Assembly (NCBI RefSeq): GCF_030272615.1
Contig: NC_081413.1
Span: 144,314,476-144,378,475, forward strand
Direction: 5' to 3'
DNA length: 64,000 bases
Origin: Cryptomeria japonica
Lineage: Eukaryota > Streptophyta > Pinopsida > Cupressales > Cupressaceae
Part shown: positions 43,344-55,649 of the stretch, in pieces
Layout: each line of letters begins with the position of its first letter
Position numbering within the stretch: position 1 is the stretch's first letter
Made by a program: the position numbers and the translations under genes
The notes under the pieces: generated by a model
What the model was told of the DNA's origin: nothing
Databases searched by the model: none
Seen by the model: only the letters and a program-made list of their open reading frames with translations

Positions 43344-45272
43344 GGAAGAAGTGAACTCAAGAAAAAATTGGGCTCAATATGAGGTTTCATGTAGGAATTC
43401 CGATGTTGGCTTTCATTTATTCAATATTTATGGACCAACCAGAACATAAGAGAAAAAGGCACTCTAGCAAGAATTAAGGGTTGTAATTAAAAATTATAAT
43501 AATGGTTGATTCATTGTTGGTGGAGATTTCAATTCTATCCTTGATCTCAAGGAGAAAAGTGGAGGACTAAACAAAATTAACAAGGTAATGATGGACTTCA
43601 GAAGCTTTGTGGAAGACATTAAAGCACTAGATTGCATCCCAAAAAATGGTATCTACACCTGGACAAATAGGAGGACAAGATTCACCAACATTTCTGAAAG
43701 GCTTGATCGCTTCTTCGTGAACTCTGTCTGGTTACAAGAAGACATTCCTTTTTCCTCTTCAATTCTGCCTGTATCAATATTTGATCACTTCCTGGTTCAA
43801 ATAGAGTTTGGTCAATCCCCAAAACTATGCAGTGGATACTTTAAATTTGAAAGCATGTGATGGAGAGAGAAAACATTAGTGGAAAATATTAAATATTGGT
43901 GGATTGAAAGTAATGTTTTTAAGGGAACAATGAGTTTTTATTTTGTATAGAAACTACACTTCATTAAAAATAAGTTGCATGTGTAGAATAAAGAAGTGTT
44001 TGGGAACATTTTTACTAAAAAAGAGGAGGTGGAGAACAAACTGGTGGTTCTCAATGAGAAGGTGATCAAAGATGGGATGTTCAATGAGGATCATTTAAAA
44101 GAAAAAAATATCAAGGCAAGATTGTTAGAGCTCTTAGGAAGAGAAGAGGTGTTCTAGAGAGATAAAGCCAGAGAGAAATGAATAAAGGAAGGAGATGCCA
44201 CTACAAAATTCTTCCATGCATCGTTCAGGGCTCGTTGGGTGGCAAACAAAATTGGTGAAATCATGGATGATAATGGTATATGTATTAAAGACAAGAACAG
44301 GATTGGCAAAATCATGATCTATTTTTTCTAGTTGTTATTGGGATTTGTCAAAATGATGGTAGATGGTAATAGCAAGGTCTTGAATGCAATTCCTAAACTT
44401 GTCATGGTAGAAGATAATTCAATGTTGATGAAGCCATTCACCATACAGGAGATTAAGATTGCCACTTTCCAGCTCCAACCCTAAGAAAATGTCTGGACCA
44501 AATGGTTTTCCTACTAAGTTCTACCAAAAATGTTGGGAATTTATGGGGGCAAATATCTAGTGGAAGACATTAGGAAAAGCAATTGTTTTGTCAAAGAGAT
44601 AAGAAATGCGGTAATTTCATTAATCCCTAAAAAAGAGTGATTGCAAAACTATGAACAACTTCTGCCCAATATCGCTTTGTAATATGATCTATAAAATAGT
44701 ATCCAAAGCACTAGCCAACAAATTGAAGAAAATCATGGGGAGGTTGATTTCAGAAGAACAAAATGGATTCACACTAGGAAGGGGCATAGTTGATAGCATC
44801 ATTCTTGCTTCAAATACCATACATTCTATTTATGCTCAAAGATTAAGAAGTACGGTGGTTAAACTTGATATAAGTAAGGCCTATGATAAGGTCAGATGTG
44901 AAATTTTGTTCTTAGTATTAGAAAGGTTTGGTTTTGACTGCAATTGGACAAGTATTATCAAAGCTTGCATACCCTATGTTAGCTTCTCAATATTAGCAAA
45001 TGGTTCTTTATTTGGTTTCTTTAAGGCAACAAATGGCATTCGCCAAGGAGATCCATTATATTTGTTTCTCTATGTAATTATGGTTGAGTCTCTAGGAAGA
45101 TATATCATCAATTTAAGAACTCAAAGGATTTGGAAAGGAACTTCAGTCAACTTAGAATTGGAACCTATTACTCAATCCCAATTCACAGACAACATAATCT
45201 TATTCGAGGAAGCTTCTTGCAGAGAGTTGGAAGTTATAAGGGATACTTTATTGGGATATGTTGAAACATCAG
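43344..45272 (+). pseudogene. LINE ORF2, first part: endonuclease and RT palm
   Basis: Endonuclease text is FNIYGPTRT, IVGGDFNSILDLKEKSGG, TWTNRRTRFTNISERLDRFF and then FDHFLV, where SDH is usual. RT text is ISLCNMIYKIVSKALANKLK, ISEEQNGFTLGRGI, VVKLDISKAYDKV, ANGSLFGFFKATNGIRQGDP and QFTDNIILF. The catalytic box should read F/YADD, so TDN means the second Asp is lost. Several stops (43858, 44157, 44640) and at least one frameshift before 44651 make this copy dead. Confidence 0.82.
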
Positions 45273-46007
45273 TGTTGATGAGTGTTTTTGACACCCCCAC
45301 CAACAGTCAGGTAGCTAGTGTGAAGACTCACCACCTCTCCTGAAAAGTAACAAGTTTGGAAAAACTCACTACTCCAAGGTCTCTATAGTCGGATCTCAAC
45401 GGTGATGGGCAGCCCAATGGTTGGTGTGGTTATACTTGTAAAGGGGCCTGTTGGTTAGAACTAAATCTCGTTGGTTATGGATAACTGCACTTCCTTTCTT
45501 TTTGTATTTTTATGGTTTAAGATTCTTTGGGAAATAAAATGCGAAGCGTAAAGGGAAACAAGAAAATAACAATAAAGACCAATATAATAAAAACTTAATG
45601 AACTACTCAATTAGTTCCCTACAATCCAAGCAATTATCAAATATTATCCAAGTTAGCATTCAACAACGGACCTCCAGACAACCTGCAAAATCATCAATTT
45701 CACAAATCTATGGAAATAAAATCATCAACAATATGGCCTATCACAATGATTCTCATACACCACTAACGTACGCAATATGATTCATAAAGTGATAGACAAA
45801 AAGATTAAACCACGTTGCTAACTCCAAATAATAGACGTTACCATATTACACACAACAATTTGGTAGAATATGAACGTAGATCAGGCAATCTACAAGCTGC
45901 TTTTCATATTAATCTCAATGAATGTATAACAAAAATAACTCAAACTTCTTAATCAATCTGCAAAATATTTTAAAATCTCTAAGTAGGTCACAAATCATCA
46001 ATTTGGG
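45273..46007 (-). repeat. Inverted LTR arm of element G
   Basis: It is a 735-bp reverse complement of the G LTR. It runs from TGTTGATGAGTG (the complemented LTR 3' end) to the complemented 5' end caatttggg. It meets the direct arm head to head at 46007/46008. Confidence 0.88.
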
Positions 46008-46723
46008 ACCTACTTAGAGATTTTAGAATATTTTGCAGATTGATTAAGAAGTTTGAGTTATTTTTGTTATACATGCATTGAGATTAATATGAAAAGTAGC
46101 TTGTAGATTGCCTGATCTACAATCATATTCTACCAAATTGTTCTGTGTAATCTGGTAACGTCTATTATTTGGAGTTAGCAATGTGGTGTAACCTTTTTGT
46201 CTATCACTTTATGAATCATATTGCATACGTCAATGGTGTATGAGAATCATTGTGATAGGCCATATTGTTGATGATTTTATTTCCATAGATTTGTGAAATT
46301 GATAATTTTGCAGGTTTTCTGGAGGTCCGTTGTTGAATGCTAACTTGGATAATATTTGATAATTGCTTGGATTGCAGGGAACTAATTGAGTAGTTCATTA
46401 AGTTGTCATTATATTGGTCTTTATTGTTATTTTCTTGTTTCCCTTTATGCTTCGCATTTTATTTCCCAGAGAATCTTAAACCATAAAAATACAAAAAGAA
46501 AGGAAGTGCAGTTATCCATAACCGACGAGATTTAGTTCTAACCAGCAGGCCCCTTTACAAGTATAACCACATCAACCATTGGGTTTCCCATCATCATCGA
46601 GACCCGACTATAGAGACCTTGGAGTAGTGAGTTTTTCCGAACTCATTACTTTTCAGGAGGGGTGGTGAGTGTTCACACTAGCTACCTGATTGTTGGTGGG
46701 GGTATCAAAAACACTCGTCAACA
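46008..46723 (+). repeat. Element G direct 5' LTR (truncated by about 20 bp)
   Basis: It begins acctacttagag and ends cactcgtcaaca. Compared with the 3' LTR it lacks the first cccaaattgatgatttg. Gag follows about 100 bp on. A candidate PBS (tggcgtgagaagg) lies at 46730, but I cannot assign the tRNA. Confidence 0.85.
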
Positions 46724-46829
46724 GAAACTGGCGTGAGAAGGAGGGCCTGAACTAATCCCCTTGTTGATTAACTGCATATGGTACTCCCAGGAGACGGATT
46801 GATGCCCTTTACCCAACCTAACCTCAACA

Positions 46830-48668
46830 ATGAGCAAGACGACATTCTTACCCAACTATACGACTTTGCTTGGGTCAGTACGAGAAATTATAACGATTGG
46901 CTACAAGCACGACAAAGTCTTGGACGACGAGAGACAAAAGGCTATATGTATAGAAGCAGAGGCACAAAGACAACTTAATCCTCAGGTGAACCCACAAGAA
47001 AATCCACAACCACCTCCTCAACTAGAAAATTGAGGTACTAAGCTAGATCGTATATCATCCTTCTCTCCTGAGAGATTCCACCGAGTCCTTAAGAGTGGTT
47101 CTTCAACATCTGACTTAGTAGAATTAGGACCTACCACTAGGAGGAAGAAGAAGAAAGCTAAGAAACAACCCTCAACATCCTCACCAGTACAGTCATCCAT
47201 ACTCAACATAGGAGATCAACTGATTCCTAGTCCCCAGCATATCATTGCACCTTTTGTGACTCAACGTCCACCGTCACCACCTTCAATGGCCTACTTCAAC
47301 CAAGACACCACACCACTAGGAACCATACCAAGGGGTATACATGACCTACCTAGAAACCCAAATAAATTTTGCAGCAAATTTTAGTATTTAGGGGGACAAA
47401 CGACTGATGAACATATTGAAGCATTTAAAGATGTGGTTGTTCCTAATCATATTGAACACCAAGATGTAGTATGTAGAATCTTCCCATATTCACTTAGGGA
47501 GAATGAATACAATTGGTACTTAACCTTACCTGCAAATTCCATCACAGGTTGGGACCTCTTGGAGAAGGCCTTCATTGATCAATTCCAAGTGTACGTAGAC
47601 CCCGGGACACTATACCACCAGTTCGCTTCTCTTAAGAAATCACCAAATGAGCCATTAACGACTTTTAATACTAGCTTCCAAAGGGCATTCAAGAGACTAC
47701 AAGCCCCTTACCAGGTAGCACCTAACGTAGCCATCGACTCATATCTAAGAGCTATTGACCCTTGGACTGCTATGTTTATTAAGAAGAGTGTTCCTCAAGA
47801 TCAAAGGGACACCTTGGCGAAAGTCTTCACATTAGCAATAAGCATGAATCATGAGCTGAATCAAACCCCGGGAGGTATCAGTTATAATTTACCTATAGGG
47901 GTGAATCAAGGAAACTACAATCAACTCCTAGGTGTACCCTCGTCTTTACCTGTAGGTGCCCCAACGATGAACCCCATGCCAATCTATGCACCCCAACCTC
48001 AGGTGAATCAACATTTTTTTGCTCAAGCGTCGACTTGGCAAAATGGTACCAATACCACCCCCGCTCAAACACAATATGCTGGTCAAGCGCAAGTCGGAAA
48101 TCAACAATTTGACAATATTAATTCAGTGAACCAACCTCCAACTACGGCACCTGAGAATCAAGGATCCCATATATCCACTGAAGTAGAAGCCTTAAAGAAA
48201 ATGATCTCACAGGTTACCTCAGACTTGAGCCAGCTAAAGATGAATCCTCTAGGAGGGTATAATCAATCCCAACCATATAATAATCTGCGGAACTACAGTA
48301 ACCAGAACCAAAATCAAAGGTACAACAACAAACCTTATAATAGGCAGTGGAATACGGGTCCGAATAACGGTGGGGTGAACCATGATCACCCCGATGTACG
48401 AGATAACCAAAACCACACACAAAGTGTTAACCTTGTCATTATGAATCTGCTAACAAATTGGTGCAGGTTGCATGACACAACTACGAATTTTGAGGTTAAT
48501 TGTGCTCAATTCAAGAAAATCATAAGAATTGCTCAAGCTGACTCTCATCCCAAAGATTATTCTAATGATGAACCTAATAAGGTTAATACTGCCATGTTGG
48601 TCGATACTTTCCTGTGTAGAGAATTTCAGGCTGAAGCTGAAGGTGAACCATGTGTCTATGATGCTTGA
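46830..48668 (+). pseudogene. G Gag with in-frame stops
   Basis: The frame is that of the later pol. Stops lie at 47031 (TGA), 47382 (TAG, probably from TGG) and 48666 (TGA). The Gag core reads HIEAFKDVVVPNHIEHQDVV, YNWYLTLPANSITGWDLLEK, DQFQVYVDPGTLYHQF and KKSPNEPLTTFNTSFQRAFK, the retrotransposon Gag fold of gypsy elements. It is followed by a Pro/Gln/Asn-rich tail without a zinc knuckle. A second frame at 46778-46975 overlaps the start, so a frameshift near 46900 is possible. Confidence 0.8.
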
Positions 48669-51600
48669 GCCTTTCAGACTAGGAACAATTACAATCTTAG
48701 GAGTCAAGGCAAAGCCCCATTAACAGAACCACCTCCCCTGACGGGTGGGTTCGTACCTCCAGACGCTAATGCAAGCAACAATCCTCATCCTCCTCGAGCT
48801 TTCCAAGGAACACGCCCTAGACAAGCTCAAGGGCAAGATTATGTTATGAAAGGATCATTTGACGTTACTAAGGAGATGGAAAGGACTGCCACCACTATGT
48901 CCTTAATGGAAGTATTGAGATATTGCCCTGAACAGAAGAGGGCTCTCCTTAGAAAGTTGGAATTATTAGAATCACAAAGTAATGAGGTTAAGATGGCAGA
49001 CTTTAACGAAGTCAACGCCAACGTCAGTAGTGATGCAATAGAAAATCCACCATTTTTACTGAGTTTGAAGATTTGTGGGAAGAATTTACATAATTGTTTT
49101 GTAGATTCAAGAGCTTCAGGAAATGTAATGCCCTACTCTATATGTCAGCAGCTCAGACTTCAACCAATACGTGAAAATAGTAAGGTGGTGCAACTAGACA
49201 AAATAGAGGTTAATGTCATCGGAGAATTGAAAGATGTATACATCCAATTAGGTGTTGATCCCCGAATATCTCGTTATATTGACATTCAAGTGGTGGATAT
49301 TCCAGAAGTATATGGGATGCTCCTTAGTAGGGATTTGTCCAAGATGTTGGGAGGATATTTCTCAACATGTTTCACGTACTTATGGCTTCCATGGAAAGGA
49401 GTAAGCAACCAGATCCGAATTGATAGCGAGCCTAAATTGAAGAAATTAGTCACGGATTATGGTGCTCTCAATGAAGTGGTGTTTGCTGAAGTAAGCCCAA
49501 GAGTTTACAGGGTCAATGAGATTCTTACTTTCTCTGCACCAGCTCCTCTTGAACTATTTCAAGAAGACAAGACTGCATATAGAAGGCGGGTCAAAGAGTT
49601 CGCTACAACAGTACAACAAGGAATGTGTTTATTGGGAGACACTATGAAGATACAAGAGTTGTTGCTTCCGAAATGGTGTCAGATACATCATGAGGAGCAC
49701 TCAGAAGTTTCATGTATCCCATGTCAGAATGAGATTACGAAGTTGATGAGTCTGGTTCCATACGAAGAAGATGATCATATCATCAATATGGAGGAAGTTC
49801 AAGGTCTAACTTGTGAAGGATTAGAGCCCCAAACAATTGACCCCGTAGACAAGACTACCTTACCTAAAGAATACAACCAGGAGATTCTTGTAGTTGAGAT
49901 TGTTAAAAACGAAGAGGAAGATATTCCTCTTGAGCCAAAGAAAGAAGAAACACAATCTAAACTTCAACCTCGACCGGAATAGGTTGTTCCTAACACTACT
50001 GAAGTGTTTATGCAACCAGAATTTGAACAACCTCAATTATCACAAGGTATCGAGCTTGAGAAGCAACAATCCCCTCCAGATGCTAACCTGATCATTGACC
50101 CAAAGGTGAAAAATGTGAAGAGACTAAAAGATGAAATATGGTTTTTAAAGTTTGATGGGTCAAGATCCAAGCAAGGTAGTGGAGCCGACGTAGAGTTAAC
50201 CAACCCAAAAGGGAAAACCCTTTTAGCTTCTTACCGACTCTGATTCTGTTGTACTAATAACATGATGGAGTACGAGGCCTTAATTAGAGGATTACTTTTT
50301 GCTCATAAAAAGGGGGCAAAGTGTTTGAAAGTGTAAGGAGATTCTGATTCAGTGGTTAAACAAGTGTGAAGCCAATATGCATGCCACGATAAAAGGTTAG
50401 CAATGTATCAGAATAGAGTGTGGGATTTGATTGAGGATTTTGATGCTTTCGATATTCAACTGGTATCTAGGAAAGTCAACGGAATACCTGATGTGTTGGT
50501 CGTAGCTGCCAGTACATTAGAACCAGTAAGCCAATCACCTTTAAAGAAGTTCTCGGTGGAATTAATCTCTATACCCATTGTACTTGATAATATCAAATAC
50601 TTCCAAGTCTTTCGGGATGATGCCCACATTCTAGCCTTTCTTGCCAATTCAGGGGCTTTTGAAGATCAAATTATTGATGAGGAAGACAAATCGTATGATC
50701 TTAATATCAAAGGTAATGTTGATATTTTGGATTTACCAACTAACGTTATTCCTAAAGGGATGGTCACCTTAGAGAGACTTTTTGATTCAGACCCTAGAGT
50801 AAAGGAGAAACTAACGAGGGATTCAAATGTTGGGAAGTATGAGCCCCATAATATTGGTCCAGAAGGACAAGAGAGGATTGTCTATATTGGGAAGATTTGC
50901 ACTCAAAATGAAAGACAAAAACTGATACAGATCTTGAAAGAGTTCGTCGATGTAATAGCATGGGGGTATGAAGATTTAAAGACATTCGATACAACGATTG
51001 TCGCCCATGTGATTCCCCTAAAACCTAACATAAAGTCGTTCTGGCAAAAACAACGTCCGGTCAATGCACTAATAGAACCCTTGATTTTCAAGGAAGTACA
51101 AAAGTTACTTTCCACTAAGATTATTTTTCCGGTACGACATTCTACTTGGGTTGCTAATTTGGTACCAGTGCAGAAAAAGAATGGAGAAATACGGCTTTGC
51201 GTGGACTTTCGCAATCTCAACAAAGCCTCTAAGAAGGATAATTACCTGCTCCCTTCTTTGGATGAAGTATTACAAATAGTAAATGGTTTGCAAATGATGT
51301 CATTTTTAGATGGTTATTCAGGATATAACCAAGTATTGGTGAACTATGAGGATCGTATGAAGACAACATTTACGATGAAGTGGGGAACATATGCGTACAA
51401 AAGAATGCCATTCGGGTTAATTAATGCTAGGGCAACCTTCCAATGAGCAATGGATACAACTTTCAAGGAACTAATTGGAAAATGCATTATTATCTATATG
51501 GACGATTTGACGATATTTTCCAAGGTTAGAGAAGACCACCTAGACCACCTCCAAAAGGTATTGGAGAGATGTCGAAGATATGGGATTTCCCTTAACCCCA

Positions 51601-53590
51601 AGAAATGTGTGTTTGGAGTGGCTGAAGGAAAGCTACTTGGCCACGTAATCTCTAAGAGGGGGATATCTATAGACCCAAATCGGGTAGAAGCATTATTGAA
51701 GTTACAAATGCCCAACAATAAAAAGGAGATGAGATCTTTCTTTGGGAAGATCAATTTTGTTAGAAAGTTTATTACTGGGTTTGTAGAAATAGTCAAGCCA
51801 TTGGATGAAATGATGAAGAAGGATGCTAAGGTCAAATGGACAACTGAAGCAAAAGAGGCTTTCACCCAAATCAAGAAATCCATCGCCGAAGCTCCTATAC
51901 TAACTAGCCCTGATTACACACTGTCATTTTACATATATTCTTTTGCTTCACTACACTCAGGAGTGGTTGTTTTGACACAGAGGCAAGCAGGGGACAAGAA
52001 GCCTATTGCATTTATGAGCTCTCCTTTCAAAAGTGTTGAGGTTAGATATTCTGCTCTTGAAAAACAGGCCTTTGCATTGGTAAGAGCAGTCAAGAAGTTT
52101 AGGCATTACATCCTGAGGAGTAAAATTTATGCGATTGTCACTGACCAAGCAGTGAAGTCACTACTCATGCAGTCTGAATTGGGAGAACGTCGAGGGAAAT
52201 GGATGGAAATATTGCAAGAATTTGACTTAGAGATGCATCCAATGAAGTTGGTCCGAGGCCAAGGATTCTCTCAGGCCATAGTGACCGACATCCCTCAAAT
52301 CCAGTGCCAACAGTATACATTGAAGTCATTCACTCAGGACCCCTGGTACATAGATTTGGTATTTATATTGTTGAATAATAGGTGTCTTGAGGGGTTGACA
52401 ACCACGCAAAGACCAGCATTAAGGCTCAAAAGTGCCAATTATATGATCAAGGATTCGACACTCTATAAAAAAAATTATGAAGGTATCTACCTTCGGTGCC
52501 TTGATCATTAAGAAGCCCATAATATGATTGAGGAATTTCACGGGAAATATGGTACAGGTCATGGGTCAACAGATACCACTGCACATCAAATCTTGAAGGC
52601 TGGATATTATTGGCCTAGCATATTTAAGGATACTCATGAGCATGTTCGTCATTGTCATATGTGCCAAACTGCATCCTCTAGAGAAAGAAATCTCGCTATG
52701 CCTCTCCAACTAGTGTTCGAGGTAAGACCTTTTGCTCAATGGGCATTGGATTTCGTAGGTGTTATTAATCCTAACTCATCTGCAGGACATAAGTTTATTC
52801 TTACGGCAACAGATTATTGTACTCGGTGGACAGAAGCCATTGCATGTCGAAATGCTACTGCTGAGGTGGTCTTGAAATTTATTGAAGAGCATATAGTCAC
52901 CAGGTTTGGTATGTCGTTCACTCTGGTATGTGACAATGGTCCTGCTTTTACTTCTGCACAGTTGATGCAATGGTCATACGAATATAAAGTGATATTAAAA
53001 TTTTCATCCAACTATTACCCACAAGGTAATGGATTAGCTGAATCCACAAACAAGAACATCCTAGATGTCATCAAAAAGCTACTTGAGAAAAAACCCAGGG
53101 ATTGGCATAATCAATTGAGATACGCCTTATGGGCTTATTGAACCAGAGTAAAAGCCGCCTTGGGAACATCTCCATATTACCTTGTCTATGGCCAGACCCC
53201 TATTTTTCCAATCAACTTACAAATGTCGGTCCTCCAATTAATGAAAGAACTTGACATTGAGGATCAGGTAGAGGTTCACCTCTTAAATTTATTAAGACTT
53301 GATGAAAAAAGGATTAATACGCTACAACACTTTGCCAAGCACAAGCCGTTGTTAAGTGATGGTTTGATAAAAGGGCCAAGGTGAAAGCTTTTCGAATCTC
53401 TGACCTAGTCCTATTATGGGACAAGGCCAGGGAGAAGAAAGGTGATCATCACAAGTTTGAAAGGTTGTGGTTAGGTCCTTACCAAATAGCTAAAATTTTA
53501 GGTGAGAACACTTTTAGGTTAAGCTCTTTGACTGGAGAACTGGTACCATTGCCCGTCAATGGTCAATTCCTCAAGCATTACTTCGATTAA
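48669..53590 (+). pseudogene. G Pol: protease, extra RNase H, RT, degenerate RNase H, integrase
   Basis: It stays in one frame from gag to about 53350, then has one frameshift. Stops lie at 49980, 50241, 50334, 50367, 51444, 52509 and 53139. Protease has DSRAS (DSG changed to DSR) near 49110. An RNase H at 50143-50510 has LKFDGSRSK, MMEYEALIRG, GDSDSVV and GIPDVLV, so its D-E-D-D set is complete. RT has LCVDFRNLNKA, MPFGLINARATFQ and IIYMDDLTIF. The usual gypsy RNase H place reads SFASLHSG and GQGFSQAI, without its first and last Asp. Integrase has FHGKYGTGH, CHMC, ALDFVGV, VCDNGPAF and GLAESTN. Confidence 0.85.
50143..50510 (+). other. Extra RNase H domain between protease and RT of element G
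   Basis: The text FDGS, EYEAL, GDSDSVVKQV and IPDVL reproduces the four acidic residues of RNase H in order. Neighbouring text (LASYRL, NRVWDLIEDFDAFDIQLVSR) fits the plant dual-RNase-H gypsy type. Stops at 50241, 50334 and 50367 break this copy. The usual RNase H after RT has lost key residues. Confidence 0.75.
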
Positions 53591-54148
53591 ATCCTCAATG
53601 AAGCTTGACTTGTTGTATATAGTAGTTAGTTGTTTTCTTTTTGTTGTGCTTCATGTTTTTGGGCCTTGTTGTGTGTTTCCCCTTTTTGTTTTTGTTTGTT
53701 TGTTCGTTTTGTTTGTTGAGTCGGCATATGCATATTTTGTTCTCAAAGATTCTAAAAGTAAGGTATCCTTTGCATAACATCTTCCCAAATTCTGAGAGAC
53801 TTCGATTCTCTATTATTTACGACTTCATTATCATTTGGTTAATTTTGAAACTTTTGTCTATACTTGTTCAAAGTGATATATAATCATTTAAATATGATTT
53901 GAGTTTTGACTTTCAATTGGAAAAGGCTAGCTTGATAAACTCAGCACTAACATCACATTAAGGTACATCGGATTGTTTTGTAAGATATCGGATAAACTGG
54001 TTCTCAATTAAAAAATCCAAAGTCAAGGCGTTTCATGTTATCCACCGTGGTTCCCAACCCAGTTATCGAACTTCAATTTTTGAAAGTTACTTAAAAGGTT
54101 ATTGAAGAAAGAAGTCATTCTTTATATACTATAATGTGTTCAAAAAAA

Positions 54149-54218
<70 letters not shown>

Positions 54219-55092
54219 GATCCTCTTAAGCAACTCAAATGGGTGTTTCAAGTAACCTCCACCAGGGCTATGGACGCCTGGCTGGCAGTGGAGCACTGTT
54301 TGACGCGAACCAAAGGTATCTCTGTCGGGGCTATAGACACCCGATTGGCAGCAGAGCTATGCCCAGGATGACCTTGCACAAAACACAGTTAATGACTTCA
54401 TCTATGTAGCTTGCGCCTAGTTTCCTCTAATTATCTGCACTATTGAAATGATGGAGTAACAAATCATACGCACACACTTAAGAGTTAATCATGTCTATTT
54501 CTCTTCTTGGTTGTTTGTTCATTGCTTCACTCATCTTTTACTCTTATACATCCTTTTGAATGATAATAGCCTTAGGTGTCGGGTTAACCAGAGATTCTGA
54601 AGTTCTAAATTGCCTATAGTCATTTTTCCCATATAGTCGCCACTTGTTATGCCTAGCATATCTATTTCCCCATTAGTCTCCTTGCATCGAAATTTGGGTC
54701 CCCTTTTTTTTCTCTTTTTCTTTCCTTTTGGTTTTTACCTCGGAACTCCAGAGTCTGGGAGTCCTGAGGTCCCTTTTGGTTTTGACCTTGTAACTCCGGA
54801 GTCCCAGAGTCCTGAGGTCCCTTTTGGTTTTGACCTCGGAACTCTGGAGTCCCGAGGTCCCTTTTGGTTTTGACCTCAGAAATCCAGAGTCCCGGAGTCC
54901 CTTTTGGTTTTGACCTCGGAACTCCAAAGTCCCAGAGTCCCGAGGTAGGGGCCTCTTTTTTTTTTCTTGCTTCGGAACCCCGAACCCCCGGAGTTCCGGG
55001 GTAGGTGTTCCTTTTTGTCGATCTCAGAACCTCGGGACCCCGGAGTCCCGAGGTCGTGTTTAAGGCCTTCGTATGGACTGACTTGGGGGAGC
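53591..55092. other. Spacer between G integrase and accessory ORF, with satellites
   Basis: There is no recognisable protein. A T-rich stretch (53600-53780) gives hydrophobic chance frames. A duplicated phrase containing ggctatggacgcc and ggggctatagacacc occurs at 54268-54345. The spacer also holds a (GA)n tract and a minisatellite, listed separately. Confidence 0.5.
54151..54213. repeat. (GA)n microsatellite
   Basis: An uninterrupted GA run of about 31 units lies between aaacaaa and ggaaatg, inside the G spacer. Confidence 0.95.
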
Positions 55093-55590
55093 TATAAATA
55101 GAGATGATGGAATTTTAAATTTCATTTGTGCATCCACAACTCCTCCTCCCTAGCTCCAATTCGCGAACCTCCGGACCTCCAAATTTTCCTTGGCGTTTTC
55201 GGGCATCTTGTTTCACCAAGTTGGTGAATTTTCTTGCCCTTGTTGTTGGTTTTTAGTTTAGTTTTTCTCCTCGTCTTGTTGTTGGTTTTTGTTTGTTTTT
55301 CTTTGCGCTTCGTTTGTTTTCGCGTGCCCTAGTTTTTTTCTACCTAGAACCCTGGAGTTCCAGGTAGTTCATTTTTATGCCCCTGAAACCTCGAACCCCC
55401 AGAGTTTCGGGTAGCTCTCAACCCGGAACCCCAGAACTTCCACTTAGGAATAAGCTCGGAACCCCAGACCCCCAGAGTTCCAGGATTCCTTTTACACCCA
55501 ACATAATCCCAGAACCTCGGAGCCCCGGAGTTTCGGGCCTTCTTCACTTATGCCTATCCCGGGACCCCAAAGTCCCGAGGTAAATCAACT
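54725..55590. repeat. Minisatellite with cttttggttttgacctcgga units and derivatives
   Basis: Five units starting cttttgg at 54725, 54772, 54821, 54861 and 54901 (spacing 47, 49, 40, 40) contain ggaactccggagtcccgagg. Looser copies of the ggaacccc..gagttccggg theme continue to about 55590. The theme is a self-complementary GC-rich word (ccggagtcc / ggactccgg), so transcripts could fold. Confidence 0.8.
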
Positions 55591-55635
55591 TTTATGCTCG
55601 TTATAAAAAACTAAGGATTTGCTTTCTGCTTGCAG
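55093..55635 (+). promoter_or_regulatory. Putative internal promoter and spliced leader of the G accessory ORF
   Basis: A strong TATA word CTATAAATAGAG lies at 55092-55103. About 550 bp on, a pyrimidine-led acceptor ctttctgcttgcag (ends 55635) stands 14 bp before the accessory ATG at 55650. This fits a separate transcript with a 5'-UTR intron. No donor could be fixed. Confidence 0.4.
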
Positions 55636-55649
55636 GTTCGAGTGGTTAG

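Noticed and set aside
45598-46398. Two nearly identical 60-codon frames on opposite strands
   Set aside because: They are the two arms of the inverted LTR dimer of element G.
53559-53883. Hydrophobic frames after the G integrase that might suggest an envelope protein
   Set aside because: They are short, T-rich and overlapping, with no conserved feature; the real downstream ORF starts at 55650.
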